From NCBI GenBank assembly GCA_007988745.1, contig BJUT01000034.1, forward strand, positions 1-43,237: a DNA stretch of 43,237 nt, written 5' to 3'. The first letter of the stretch is position 1; each line of letters starts with the position of its first letter. A program made the translations under genes and the position numbers. Origin of the DNA: Pseudoalteromonas atlantica. Its GTDB lineage: Bacteria > Pseudomonadota > Gammaproteobacteria > Enterobacterales > Alteromonadaceae. Below, piece by piece: positions 27,140-35,172 of this stretch. The notes beneath the pieces were generated by a model. It saw only the letters and a list, made by a program, of their open reading frames with translations, searched no databases and was not told the DNA's origin.

Positions 27140-28048
27140 TTAACGTTTAAAAATATGCTGTACTTGCCCGCGTAACCATACTAAAGCGTCGTCTTTATCA
27201 GTACTTTGATGCCAATATAAATGCTGATAAATAGCAGGCATAGTGGTGGGTACGGGCCGTGCTATTAGCGTGTCGTCTAGCAGTTGGCTTGCCACCATAG
27301 AGGGCAGGGTGAGTAAAAATGGCGCGTCTTTTATTACCTCTTTCGCGGCAAAATAATTTTGACAACGTATAGCCACCTGCCTATTAAAACTCAATTGCAA
27401 TAACGCAATATCTTCAATAACAGTACCGGTTGCCCGGTTAGATACCGCAACATGCTTAGCCGCTAAATAATTGTCTATATTGAGTTGGTTTTTAAGCGGG
27501 TGGTTTTTTTTCATGAGTACACAAAAGTGATCACTTGAGAGAACAGCGTGGCTAATGGGCGCTTTTATTGGCCGTGCTATATCAATTGCCATATCTATTT
27601 GATGATTAGCTAATTGCTTATGCATATCTTCACGGCTTAATTTTACGCTCGCTAAGCTTGCATTGGGAGCATGTTTTGCCAGTGCAAGTTGCAATTTAGG
27701 CAAAACAATAGGCTCTATTGCATCGTGCAGGGCTATTTTAAAGGTTTGTGCAGTGGTCGCTAAATTAAAATCACCGCAGGCTTGTAGCACCTGGCGTAAT
27801 TTTTCGAGTAAATCTATTAGCTCGGGTGCCATACGTTGGCACGCAGGGGTGGGCAGCATTAATTGCCCTTGGCGCTCAAATAACGGATCGTTTAATACAC
27901 TGCGCAAACGTTTTATAGCATGGCTGACTGCTGAGGGCGTTATGTATAGCACCTTTGCGGTTTCGCTCATGTTTTTTTCACGGTATAGACATTCAAATAT
28001 TTTAAGTAAATTTAAATCTAACTGCTGAATATTTTTAGCTTCAATCAT
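27140..28048 (-). CDS. LysR-family regulator 2 of the catabolic cluster
   Basis: A 302-aa LysR-type regulator with the DNA-binding domain at residues 9-66 (DLNLLKIFECLYREKNMSETA, ITPSAVSHAIKRLRSVL) and a ligand-binding domain. It is paralogous to LysR1 at 22266-23195 over its whole length, including the C-terminal YWHQS and W-R pattern. It is divergent from the acyl-CoA dehydrogenase operon, which it probably controls through the dyad at 28067-28079. Two related regulators in one cluster suggest that the upstream (uptake/activation) and downstream (oxidation) parts respond to different effectors. Confidence 0.92.
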   Translation of the reverse strand: MIEAKNIQQLDLNLLKIFECLYREKNMSETAKVLYITPSAVSHAIKRLRSVLNDPLFERQGQLMLPTPACQRMAPELIDLLEKLRQVLQACGDFNLATTAQTFKIALHDAIEPIVLPKLQLALAKHAPNASLASVKLSREDMHKQLANHQIDMAIDIARPIKAPISHAVLSSDHFCVLMKKNHPLKNQLNIDNYLAAKHVAVSNRATGTVIEDIALLQLSFNRQVAIRCQNYFAAKEVIKDAPFLLTLPSMVASQLLDDTLIARPVPTTMPAIYQHLYWHQSTDKDDALVWLRGQVQHIFKR

Positions 28049-28066
28049 TATTACCCGCTCACATTA

Positions 28067-28079
28067 TGAATGTAATTCA
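28067..28079. promoter_or_regulatory. LysR-type T-N11-A dyad
   Basis: TGAATGTAATTCA, a perfect 5-base inverted repeat with a 3-base centre and the T-N11-A form of LysR boxes, lies 19 bases upstream of LysR2 and 85 bases upstream of the acyl-CoA dehydrogenase start. Confidence 0.55.
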
Positions 28080-28163
28080 CACTTAACTGGTAATATATTT
28101 CATTTAATTCATTGGGGCGAATGTTTTATGCTGGGTTAACTAAAAAATAAACAGGCAACCCTA

Positions 28164-29384
28164 ATGAACTTTGAGCCAAGCCAAAAAAGCCAAGACTACC
28201 TAAAGCTTGTAACCGCCTTTATGGATGAGCACGTATTGCCTATTGAGCAAGCAGTAGTTGCGCATAACCATGCTAAAAATAATTCAAACGATTGGACCAC
28301 TTGGCAACTAAGTGAGCACATTGAGCCATTAAAAACTAAAGCAAAAGCCGCTGGCCTGTGGAACTTATTTTTACCCGATGCAGAACTAGCACAAGGCTTA
28401 ACCTGCTTAGAGTACGCCCCTATTGCAGAGCAAATGGGTAAATGCTTATTTGCATCAGAAATATTTAATTGTAATGCCCCCGACACCGGCAATATGGAAG
28501 TGCTTTATCATTTTGCAAACGATGAGCAAAAACAGCAGTGGTTAACCCCATTATTAAATGGCGATATTCGCTCAGTATTTGCCATGACTGAGCCCGATGT
28601 CGCTTCATCAGATGCGACAAACATGCAAGCAACCATAGATGTTGATGGCGACGAGCTTATTTTAAATGGCAAAAAATGGTGGACCACCGGCCTTGGTCAT
28701 CCTAATGCACAGGTGGCTATTTTTATGGGGCTTTCTAACCCCGAAAACGATAAACACAGCCAGCATTCAATGGTACTTGTGCCGCTAAACACACCCGGTG
28801 TAAACATTAAGCGTATGCTAAGTGCCTGTGGCGATTTTGATGCCCCCTACGGCCACGGCGAAATGGAATTTAATAACGTACGCGTACCAAAACAAAATCT
28901 TATTTTAGGGTTAGGCAAAGGTTTTGCCATCGCACAAGGGCGCCTGGGGCCTGGGCGAATTCATCATTGTATGCGCGCAATTGGCGCAGCAGAGCGCTGT
29001 TTAGAGCTCATGATTAAACGCGGGCTGTCGCGCAGCGCTTTTGGTAAACCATTACTTAAATTAGGCGGTAATTTAGAACGCGTTGCGCAAGCGCGTATGG
29101 CGATAGACCAAGCCCGTTTATTAACCCTGCACGCGGCATGGAAAATAGACACCCAAGGGGTTAAACACGCCATGACCGAAATATCGAGCATAAAAGTAGT
29201 CGTGCCTAATATGCTGCAAATGGTCTCAGATATGGCGATACAAGTATTTGGTGGCGCGGGGGTGTCGAGCGACTTTCCTATTGCCTCGTTTAATGCAATG
29301 GGGCGTATTTTACGCCTTGCAGATGGCCCAGACGAAGTACATATGGGCATGGTTTCGCGCCTCGAACTTAACAAATACCGCTAA
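28164..29384 (+). CDS. Acyl-CoA dehydrogenase, ACAD10/11-like
   Basis: A 406-aa flavin enzyme of the acyl-CoA dehydrogenase fold. It shows the FAD/substrate signature MTEPDVASSD (141-150), the LGPGRIHHCMRAIG helix (261-274), VFGGAGVSSD (361-370) and the C-terminal LADGPDEVH (385-393). The R-I-HHCMR and ADGPDEVH motifs are those of the ACAD10/ACAD11 type rather than of ordinary chain-length beta-oxidation enzymes. In that type the enzyme works with an APH-like kinase: a phosphorylated 4-hydroxyacyl-CoA is dehydrogenated and loses phosphate, yielding a product that enters beta-oxidation. The kinase gene lies two genes downstream. First gene of a five-gene operon ending at 32762. Confidence 0.9.
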   Translation: MNFEPSQKSQDYLKLVTAFMDEHVLPIEQAVVAHNHAKNNSNDWTTWQLSEHIEPLKTKAKAAGLWNLFLPDAELAQGLTCLEYAPIAEQMGKCLFASEIFNCNAPDTGNMEVLYHFANDEQKQQWLTPLLNGDIRSVFAMTEPDVASSDATNMQATIDVDGDELILNGKKWWTTGLGHPNAQVAIFMGLSNPENDKHSQHSMVLVPLNTPGVNIKRMLSACGDFDAPYGHGEMEFNNVRVPKQNLILGLGKGFAIAQGRLGPGRIHHCMRAIGAAERCLELMIKRGLSRSAFGKPLLKLGGNLERVAQARMAIDQARLLTLHAAWKIDTQGVKHAMTEISSIKVVVPNMLQMVSDMAIQVFGGAGVSSDFPIASFNAMGRILRLADGPDEVHMGMVSRLELNKYR

Positions 29385-29393
29385 GGCAACACC

Positions 29394-30215
29394 ATGAAAA
29401 CACGACTAATAATAACAGGTGGAGCAACAGGGCTGGGTAAAGCGTTAGCCCTGAGTTACGCAAGTAATTTGGGCGCTAACTTACAAATTTGTATTGCCGA
29501 TATAAACGCCGAGCGTGCAGCCACAACCATTAGTGAGCTGCAAGCACTAAAAAACGATGCCTTTTTTTACGCCTGTGATGTAACCAAGCAAGCAGATGTA
29601 AAGGGGCTTTACGATATTATCCAGACCAAGTGGCAGGGCGTAGATATTGTTATAAATAACGCAGGCGTTGCCACGGGCGGCTCGCTTGAGGGCGAATCGC
29701 TTGAGCAATGGCAGTGGATTATGGATATTAATTTGCTCTCTATGGTGCGGGTGTGCCAAACGTTTTACCCCGCCTTTGTGCAACAAGGCGGTGGCTACTT
29801 TATTAATATAGCCTCACAAGCAGGGCTTACCCCTATTCCGTTTATGAGCAGTTATAACGCCGTAAAAGCGGCGGTTATAGGCTTTAGCGAAACCCTAAAG
29901 CTCGAACTCGCCCACGATAATATAGATGTAAGTGTTGTGTGCCCGAGCTTTTTTAAAACCAATCTTGATGAATCCATGCGCACCAGCGAGCCGGCCATGA
30001 AAACCATGCTTAACCGTGCCTTTGAGCGCTCCCCCATAAACGCAGAGCAAGTTGCCGATATTATTTATCAGCAGTCGCTTAACCGCCCATTTTTAATTTT
30101 GACCCATAAATTAGGTAAACAGGCCTTTTTAATGAAAAAACTACTCCCCGTTGAGTGGTACATTAAAAACATGCTGAAAAAAACACGCTCTATGCAACGT
30201 TTAAAATCAAAATAA
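29394..30215 (+). CDS. Short-chain dehydrogenase/reductase 1
   Basis: A 273-aa classical SDR. The NAD(P) motif TGGATGLG is at residues 8-15, followed by NNAG (88-91) and the catalytic Ser141, Tyr154 and Lys158 (SYNAVK). An Asp at the end of strand 2 (IADIN) favours NAD(H). A C-terminal extension of about 40 residues contains LMKKLLPVEWYIKNML, which may touch the membrane. It probably oxidises a hydroxyacyl intermediate in the pathway. It is nine bases after the acyl-CoA dehydrogenase gene. The 17-bp palindrome lies inside it at 29597. Confidence 0.9.
   Translation: MKTRLIITGGATGLGKALALSYASNLGANLQICIADINAERAATTISELQALKNDAFFYACDVTKQADVKGLYDIIQTKWQGVDIVINNAGVATGGSLEGESLEQWQWIMDINLLSMVRVCQTFYPAFVQQGGGYFINIASQAGLTPIPFMSSYNAVKAAVIGFSETLKLELAHDNIDVSVVCPSFFKTNLDESMRTSEPAMKTMLNRAFERSPINAEQVADIIYQQSLNRPFLILTHKLGKQAFLMKKLLPVEWYIKNMLKKTRSMQRLKSK
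29597..29613 (+). repeat. 17-bp palindrome, copy 5 (inside SDR 1)
   Basis: TGTAAAGGGGCTTTACG, one base from the consensus at its last position, read by the gene as GTA AAG GGG CTT TAC (VKGLY). Confidence 0.75.
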
Positions 30216-30227
30216 TAAAGGCTAGCA

Positions 30228-31301
30228 ATGAACACACAATTATTAGATCAAGCCAAAAACGTACGCCAAGGCGAAGAGCTCGACACACAAAAAGTAGATG
30301 CCTGGCTTAAACAGCACCTTACACAGTTAACTGGCGAGCCAAGTGTTACTCAATACGCAGGGGGGGCATCAAACTGGACCTACTGCCTAGAGTACCCAGA
30401 GCAGTCGCTTATTTTACGCCGTGCGCCCAAAGGCACCAAAGCCAAAGGCGCACACGATATGGCCCGTGAATATAAGCTGCAGCAAGCGCTAAAACCAGTT
30501 TACAGCTATGTGCCAAATATGGAGGCGTTTTGCGACGATGAAAACATACTCGGCACCGACTTTTACGTTATGGAAAAGCTTACGGGGATAATTCCGCGTA
30601 AAAATTTACCACGCGGATTAACCCCCACGCCCGAGCGAACTAAAAAGCTGTGCGAAAACGTACTCGACTGCCTAGTAGAGTTACACAAAGTAGATTACAA
30701 ACAGGCCAATTTAAGCCATTTAGGCAAAGGCGAAGGCTACACCCAGCGTCAAATTAGCGGCTGGAGCGAGCGCTTTACTAAAGCCAAAACCTGGAATGTA
30801 CCCAGCGGTAAAAAAGTCATTAAGTGGCTTGAAAACAACATGCCAAGTAACGAGCGTATTTGCATAACACATAACGATTTTAGGTTTGATAACGTTGTGC
30901 TTGATGCAAACGACTACACCAACGTACTGGGTATTTTAGATTGGGAACTTGCCACCCTTGGCGACCCACTTATGGATTTGGGCAATACATTGGCTTACTG
31001 GGTAGAGCCAGGAGATGACTTTTTAGCCCAAGCCACGCGCCGTCAACCCACTCACTTAGAGGGCATGCTAACGCGCAAAGAAGTGGTGGCCTACTACTGT
31101 AAAAAAATGAATATAACCGTAGATGACTTTACCTTTTACGAAGTGTACGGGCTATTTAGACTTGCCGGCATTGTGCAGCAAATTTATTACCGCTATCACC
31201 ATGGGCAAACTAAAAACCCCGCCTTTAAACACTTTTGGGTGTTTGTACATTACCTTTTATGGCGCTGTAAAAAAGCCATTAACAACCAAGGTAAAGTCTA
31301 A
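30228..31301 (+). CDS. APH-type phosphotransferase (hydroxyacyl-CoA kinase candidate)
   Basis: A 357-aa kinase-like protein of the aminoglycoside phosphotransferase fold. The Brenner motif HNDFRFDN is at residues 215-222 (catalytic Asp217, Asn222). The metal-binding motif reads DWE (238-240), as in ACAD10/11 and LvaA-type proteins, followed by LATLGDPLMDLG. The N-lobe has the GGASNWTY glycine loop. Next to an ACAD10/11-like dehydrogenase, the best reading is phosphorylation of a hydroxyl on an acyl-CoA (such as the 4-hydroxy group) to make it a leaving group. Antibiotic resistance is unlikely given this context. It is followed by an overlapping phosphatase gene (TAATG). Confidence 0.9.
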   Translation: MNTQLLDQAKNVRQGEELDTQKVDAWLKQHLTQLTGEPSVTQYAGGASNWTYCLEYPEQSLILRRAPKGTKAKGAHDMAREYKLQQALKPVYSYVPNMEAFCDDENILGTDFYVMEKLTGIIPRKNLPRGLTPTPERTKKLCENVLDCLVELHKVDYKQANLSHLGKGEGYTQRQISGWSERFTKAKTWNVPSGKKVIKWLENNMPSNERICITHNDFRFDNVVLDANDYTNVLGILDWELATLGDPLMDLGNTLAYWVEPGDDFLAQATRRQPTHLEGMLTRKEVVAYYCKKMNITVDDFTFYEVYGLFRLAGIVQQIYYRYHHGQTKNPAFKHFWVFVHYLLWRCKKAINNQGKV

Positions 31302-32005
31302 TGTGTATTTTATATTTAGTACGCCACGGGCAGGCCAGTTTTTCGGCTGATAATTACGATACGCTCTCAACAAAAGGGCAACAGCAAGCCACACTACTGG
31401 GTGAATATTTAGCACAAAAGCAGCTTACGCCCGATGCAGTATTTGCAGGCAGTATGCTGCGCCATAATCAAACCGCAGAGCTTAGTTTAGCAAGTGCTAA
31501 TAATGTGCCGGTATTAATAAACGATGCGCGATTAAACGAGTACGATCACGAACATATTTTAGCTGTTTATAACCCACAGCTTGCCACCCCAAGCCAAGTT
31601 CGCGCGGCACTTAGCAAGCAAGCAGAGCCTATGGAATATTTTAAAACGGTATTTATTAGCGCCATACAGCAATGGGTACTCAATCCCGACAGCACTCAAT
31701 ATAACGAAAGCTTTAATGCATTTACTGCGCGTGTACTTGGCGCGCTTGAACAAATAGCCAATGAAAACCACGGTAAAAAGGTACTTATTTATACCTCTGG
31801 CGGGCCTATTAGCATTATAACCAGCCATTTAATGGGGCTAAAGCTCGAGCGCTTTATTGATATTAATTGGAGCTTAGTAAACGCAGGCGTAACCAAAGTA
31901 GTGGCGCGCGGCAAAGGAAAAAATCAAAAATTAACGATAAGCAGTTTAAACGAGCATCACTTTTTAGAGTGCCACCCACAACAAAAATTAATTACATACA
32001 CCTAA
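31301..32005 (+). CDS. Histidine phosphatase (phosphoglycerate-mutase-like)
   Basis: A 234-aa histidine phosphatase. The catalytic motif LVRHGQASFS carries the phospho-accepting His9 and Arg8; SMLRHNQTAEL supplies the second arginine, and SGGPISIITSHLMG stands in for the usual GH motif. The conserved second histidine is not obvious (TSGGPI). The start overlaps the stop of the kinase gene by one base, so the two are made together. A kinase coupled to a phosphatase suggests the phosphatase removes phosphate from misphosphorylated or dead-end CoA esters, or tunes the flux. Confidence 0.85.
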   Translation: MCILYLVRHGQASFSADNYDTLSTKGQQQATLLGEYLAQKQLTPDAVFAGSMLRHNQTAELSLASANNVPVLINDARLNEYDHEHILAVYNPQLATPSQVRAALSKQAEPMEYFKTVFISAIQQWVLNPDSTQYNESFNAFTARVLGALEQIANENHGKKVLIYTSGGPISIITSHLMGLKLERFIDINWSLVNAGVTKVVARGKGKNQKLTISSLNEHHFLECHPQQKLITYT

Positions 32006-32015
32006 GGATCTAATT

Positions 32016-32762
32016 ATGCGCAAAAACATACTAATAACAGGTGCAAGTTCAGGCTTAGGCAAAGGCATGGCAAAAGAGTTTGCAAAACAAGGTTGTAATC
32101 TTGCTTTATGTGCTCGGCGCTTTGAGCTATTAGAGCAGCTAAAAAGTGAGCTTGAACAAATAAACCCAAATATAACCATTAGCATAAAAGTGCTTGATGT
32201 TAACGACCACGAGCAAGTATTTAGCGTATTTAACGCCTTTAAAGAAGAGCTTAACGGCCTTGATAGAGTGATTATAAACGCTGGTATGGGCAAAGGAGCC
32301 TCTATTGGTACGGGTTATTTTAATGCCAACAAACAAACCGCACAAACTAACTTTGTGGCCGCACTTGCGCAAGCTGAGGCCGCAATGGAAATTTTTAGAG
32401 CGCAAAACCATGGTCATTTAGTGACTATTTCATCTATTAGTGCTGTACGTGGTTTTAGGCGCGCCATGACCGTTTACGCCGCCACTAAAGCGGCTATTAC
32501 CTCATTAAGTGAAGGCATACGCATAGATGTAATGCACACGCCTATAAAAGTAAGCTGCGTACACCCAGGTTTTATAAGAAGCGAAATAAACGAAAAAGTA
32601 AAAACAGTGCCGTTTATTGTTGATACCGAAACTGGCTGCAAAGCACTGGTAAAAGCAATAAATAAAGAAAAAGCCAACAGCTTTGTGCCAAGCTGGCCGT
32701 GGGCATTCCTGCATTGGATTTTACGAATAGCACCGCTGAGTACAATTCGTAAAATGTCGTAA
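32016..32762 (+). CDS. Short-chain dehydrogenase/reductase 2
   Basis: A 248-aa SDR with the cofactor motif TGASSGLG (residues 8-15), INAGMG and the catalytic Ser140, Tyr154 and Lys158 (VYAATK). Basic residues after strand 2 (CARRFE) favour NADP(H), in contrast to SDR 1. It resembles DHRS7/YdfG-like enzymes. A hydrophobic C-terminus (WAFLHWILRIAPL) may anchor it to the membrane. It is the last gene of the five-gene operon, which ends at the terminator at 32787. The two SDRs with different cofactor preference may isomerise a hydroxyl through a keto intermediate; this is inference. Confidence 0.9.
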   Translation: MRKNILITGASSGLGKGMAKEFAKQGCNLALCARRFELLEQLKSELEQINPNITISIKVLDVNDHEQVFSVFNAFKEELNGLDRVIINAGMGKGASIGTGYFNANKQTAQTNFVAALAQAEAAMEIFRAQNHGHLVTISSISAVRGFRRAMTVYAATKAAITSLSEGIRIDVMHTPIKVSCVHPGFIRSEINEKVKTVPFIVDTETGCKALVKAINKEKANSFVPSWPWAFLHWILRIAPLSTIRKMS

Positions 32763-32786
32763 GGTTTTTAAATTTTAGGCATTAAA

Positions 32787-32809
32787 AAAGGTGGCAAATG
32801 CCACCTTTT
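32787..32809 (+). terminator. Rho-independent terminator of the catabolic operon
   Basis: Stem AAAAGGTGGCA/TGCCACCTTTT around a very short loop, with A and T tracts on the two sides. It probably works for both converging genes. Confidence 0.88.
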
Positions 32810-32851
32810 ATATACGTTTTTACTCAACCTAGGTTTAGGTTATTTGTAAAA

Positions 32852-33424
32852 TTATAGTAGTGCAAAAATCTTTTGCAGCTGTGGCATGTACTCGCTCACA
32901 AGCTCAAGGTTGTTTTCGCTTACTAGTGGGTCTGTAGATTCTTCAGCCGCGCTTGAAGCCTTACCAAACGAGCCCATTAACGAGCTAGCGTCACTGCTTT
33001 TAGCACTTTTAAGGCTTTGCAGGCCACCCATTACTTTATTTGCTGTTTCTTGGTTTTCAGCTGAAAGACCCGACTTAAGGTTTTCGATGTAAGCCATAGA
33101 TACTTCTGAGCCAACAGATACTAACTCTTCCGGCGAAAAACCGTAACGGTTAGTAATATCGGCAAAGCTTTTATATAAGCCTTGCTCTTTAATCATGCTT
33201 AATGCGCTATTAGCAAGAGAGCTTTGCTCTTCAACATTTTGATCAGCAGAGCCACCTAGCATGCTTGCTAAATCTAGGTTTTTTAACGAATCTTGGCTGC
33301 TAGCCCAGCTAGAAACAGCCGGCAGTGCTTTCATGTAGCTTTGTAATTGGCCTTCGCTAATATCTTCAGCAAAGCTTGAAAAACTCATTGCTAGTAAGCT
33401 AAGTGATAAAATTATTTTTTTCAT
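32852..33424 (-). CDS. Secreted helical protein of unknown function
   Basis: A 190-aa protein with a clear Sec signal peptide (MKKIILSLSLLAMSFSSFA, then EDIS). The mature part is rich in Ser, Ala, Leu and Glu and looks all-helical, with a motif NRYGFSPEELVSVG near the centre and a low-complexity Ser-rich segment near residues 138-160. No cysteine remains in the mature protein. I cannot place it in a family. It is monocistronic with its own upstream region and shares a terminator with the catabolic operon. Confidence 0.78.
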   Translation of the reverse strand: MKKIILSLSLLAMSFSSFAEDISEGQLQSYMKALPAVSSWASSQDSLKNLDLASMLGGSADQNVEEQSSLANSALSMIKEQGLYKSFADITNRYGFSPEELVSVGSEVSMAYIENLKSGLSAENQETANKVMGGLQSLKSAKSSDASSLMGSFGKASSAAEESTDPLVSENNLELVSEYMPQLQKIFALL

Positions 33425-33617
33425 TGGGCGTTTCCTATTATTTAATTAAAGCCATTAAAAACTAAATGTAAGCGCTTGCCAATACATAACTAAAGTATTA
33501 GGTGTATTTAGGCTATAAAGTAGTATAAATACTTTAAAGTTCTATAACTTAAGCTGATTCAGCCCAAATATAGTTACAAATGTTATACTGCATTTTTGTC
33601 GATAAGAGCTGAACGTA

Positions 33618-34031
33618 ATGTTAACTATTTCAAATACTGTCACTATAGATGAATGGGAACTAGAGCTAACTGCTATACGTTCGCAAGGTGCCGGTGGCCA
33701 AAACGTTAACAAAGTAGCCAGCGCCATTCATTTACGCTTTGATATTAACCGCTCAAAGTTACCCGATTTTTACAAAGAACGTCTATTAAAGCTAAACGAC
33801 TCTCGGATCACCAAAGAAGGCGTGGTGGTAATTAAAGCCCAAAGCTTTCGCACCCAAGAGCTTAACCGAGAAGATGCACTAAAACGTTTAAAAGATTTAA
33901 TTTTAAGTGCAACCAAGGTAAACAAAGCCCGCCGCGCAACCAAGCCAAGCCGTAACTCGCAGCGCAAGCGCATGGATAAAAAAACCAAACATGGGCAAAC
34001 CAAAGCTCTGCGCGGTAACATTAAGTTATAA
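33618..34031 (+). CDS. arfB: Alternative ribosome-rescue factor ArfB
   Basis: A 137-aa peptidyl-tRNA hydrolase that rescues stalled ribosomes. The catalytic GGQ motif is at residues 26-28 inside RSQGAGGQNVNKV, and the C-terminal tail is strongly basic (KARRATKPSRNSQRKRMDKK), as needed to enter the empty mRNA channel. The length and layout match E. coli ArfB/YaeJ (140 aa). A TATACT -10-like element lies about 35 bases upstream. Monocistronic. Confidence 0.95.
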   Translation: MLTISNTVTIDEWELELTAIRSQGAGGQNVNKVASAIHLRFDINRSKLPDFYKERLLKLNDSRITKEGVVVIKAQSFRTQELNREDALKRLKDLILSATKVNKARRATKPSRNSQRKRMDKKTKHGQTKALRGNIKL

Positions 34032-34072
34032 CTCATTAAGTTTATAAGGCTTTACAGTAAAGTATGCTTAAT

Positions 34073-34107
34073 TTACGCCTACAGCTAATAGTTAACCGTA
34101 GGCGTAA
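34073..34107. terminator. Bidirectional hairpin terminator between arfB and the efflux operon
   Basis: Ten-base perfect stem TTACGCCTAC/GTAGGCGTAA with a 15-base loop lies between convergent genes. T tracts are weak, so it may depend on other factors. Confidence 0.5.
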
Positions 34108-34112
34108 GTGGG

Positions 34113-35162
34113 TTATTCGTAGGTATGATGGCGGGTGGCACTAAAGCGATTTAATATATGGTGCATTACATACACCGCAGATAAACTGGCCACAATAGCC
34201 ACCGCAACAGAGCTAAAGCGATACATGGCACTATAAACAAGGTCTTGCCCGGGGCCTAGTGAGTTGCCAAACAAAATACCAAACGTGGTTAACACACCAA
34301 ATCCAATGCCCGGTGCGCCGCCACCAATAATATGAAAACGGCTAAATACAAACGATAACGTCCATAGTATAAGCACCGGAAACAATAAAAAGTCAGAGTG
34401 ATTATACAATAACACTTGCGCCAACAACGCAGCATTACAGCCAATTAATGTACCAATAGCGCGCTGCCAACCGGCCATACCTGCGGCTTTCCAGCACAGC
34501 GAAAACAAAATTAATACCGATGAGGCTTGCGCCGATATTGAATCTTGTAAATCGAGGACTTGAAACGCCACAAACGAAAGCGTAGCAACCGTTGCACATA
34601 ATAATACCTCATGGCGAATGCTTTCTTTGGCTTTAGCGGGTACCGCCCTCACGGCACGCGCGGTTACATCAGGAAAAACACCATGCATAACAAACGCTAT
34701 AACAATAGAGAGAACAGTAGCCAAACCATTACTTAAAATAAGCGGGTATACACTACTTGTACCGGTTACATAGCTTGAAAAGTGCAGTTGAATCGACAAC
34801 CCAACCACGCCTAGTGCGCCAAATAAAAAAGCCGCACCTGAGCTCATTTGATAAAACAAAAAGCAAAACGCTAAAAATACGATAATGGTCATCAGTACCG
34901 GAAGGTGCGAAAACAAGCCCTGCATAATTAAAACCATTGGAATACTAATGGCGGCACTGGCTAAAAACTGGCGCACAATGCTTTTATTTAACACCGGCAC
35001 TAAACCAAGTAGCAACATAGGGTAAACAGTAAAAAATATACCGTATGGCCAGTTCATTAATTTACTAATAGTAAACCCTATGGTGCAACCACCGGCTATG
35101 CGCAGCGCTTGGCGTAAACCGTTTGAGTCTAATTGCGGTGCTTGGCTAACAGCTTGAGTCAT
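34113..35162 (-). CDS. DUF2955/FUSC-like inner-membrane efflux protein
   Basis: A 349-aa membrane protein with about ten helices arranged as two similar halves around a hydrophilic linker near residues 160-185. It fits the DUF2955 and fusaric-acid-resistance-like (FUSC) proteins that pair with HlyD-type adaptors. It is ten bases downstream of the adaptor gene and under the same MarR-type control. It likely exports an aromatic acid or another toxic compound. No outer-membrane channel gene is present, so a chromosomal TolC would be needed. Confidence 0.85.
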   Translation of the reverse strand: MTQAVSQAPQLDSNGLRQALRIAGGCTIGFTISKLMNWPYGIFFTVYPMLLLGLVPVLNKSIVRQFLASAAISIPMVLIMQGLFSHLPVLMTIIVFLAFCFLFYQMSSGAAFLFGALGVVGLSIQLHFSSYVTGTSSVYPLILSNGLATVLSIVIAFVMHGVFPDVTARAVRAVPAKAKESIRHEVLLCATVATLSFVAFQVLDLQDSISAQASSVLILFSLCWKAAGMAGWQRAIGTLIGCNAALLAQVLLYNHSDFLLFPVLILWTLSFVFSRFHIIGGGAPGIGFGVLTTFGILFGNSLGPGQDLVYSAMYRFSSVAVAIVASLSAVYVMHHILNRFSATRHHTYE

Positions 35163-35172
35163 ACGGCCTCCA

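Noticed and set aside
30228..31301. Aminoglycoside resistance gene (APH fold)
   Set aside because: The DWE motif and the acyl-CoA gene neighbourhood match the ACAD10/11-LvaA kinase type, not antibiotic kinases.
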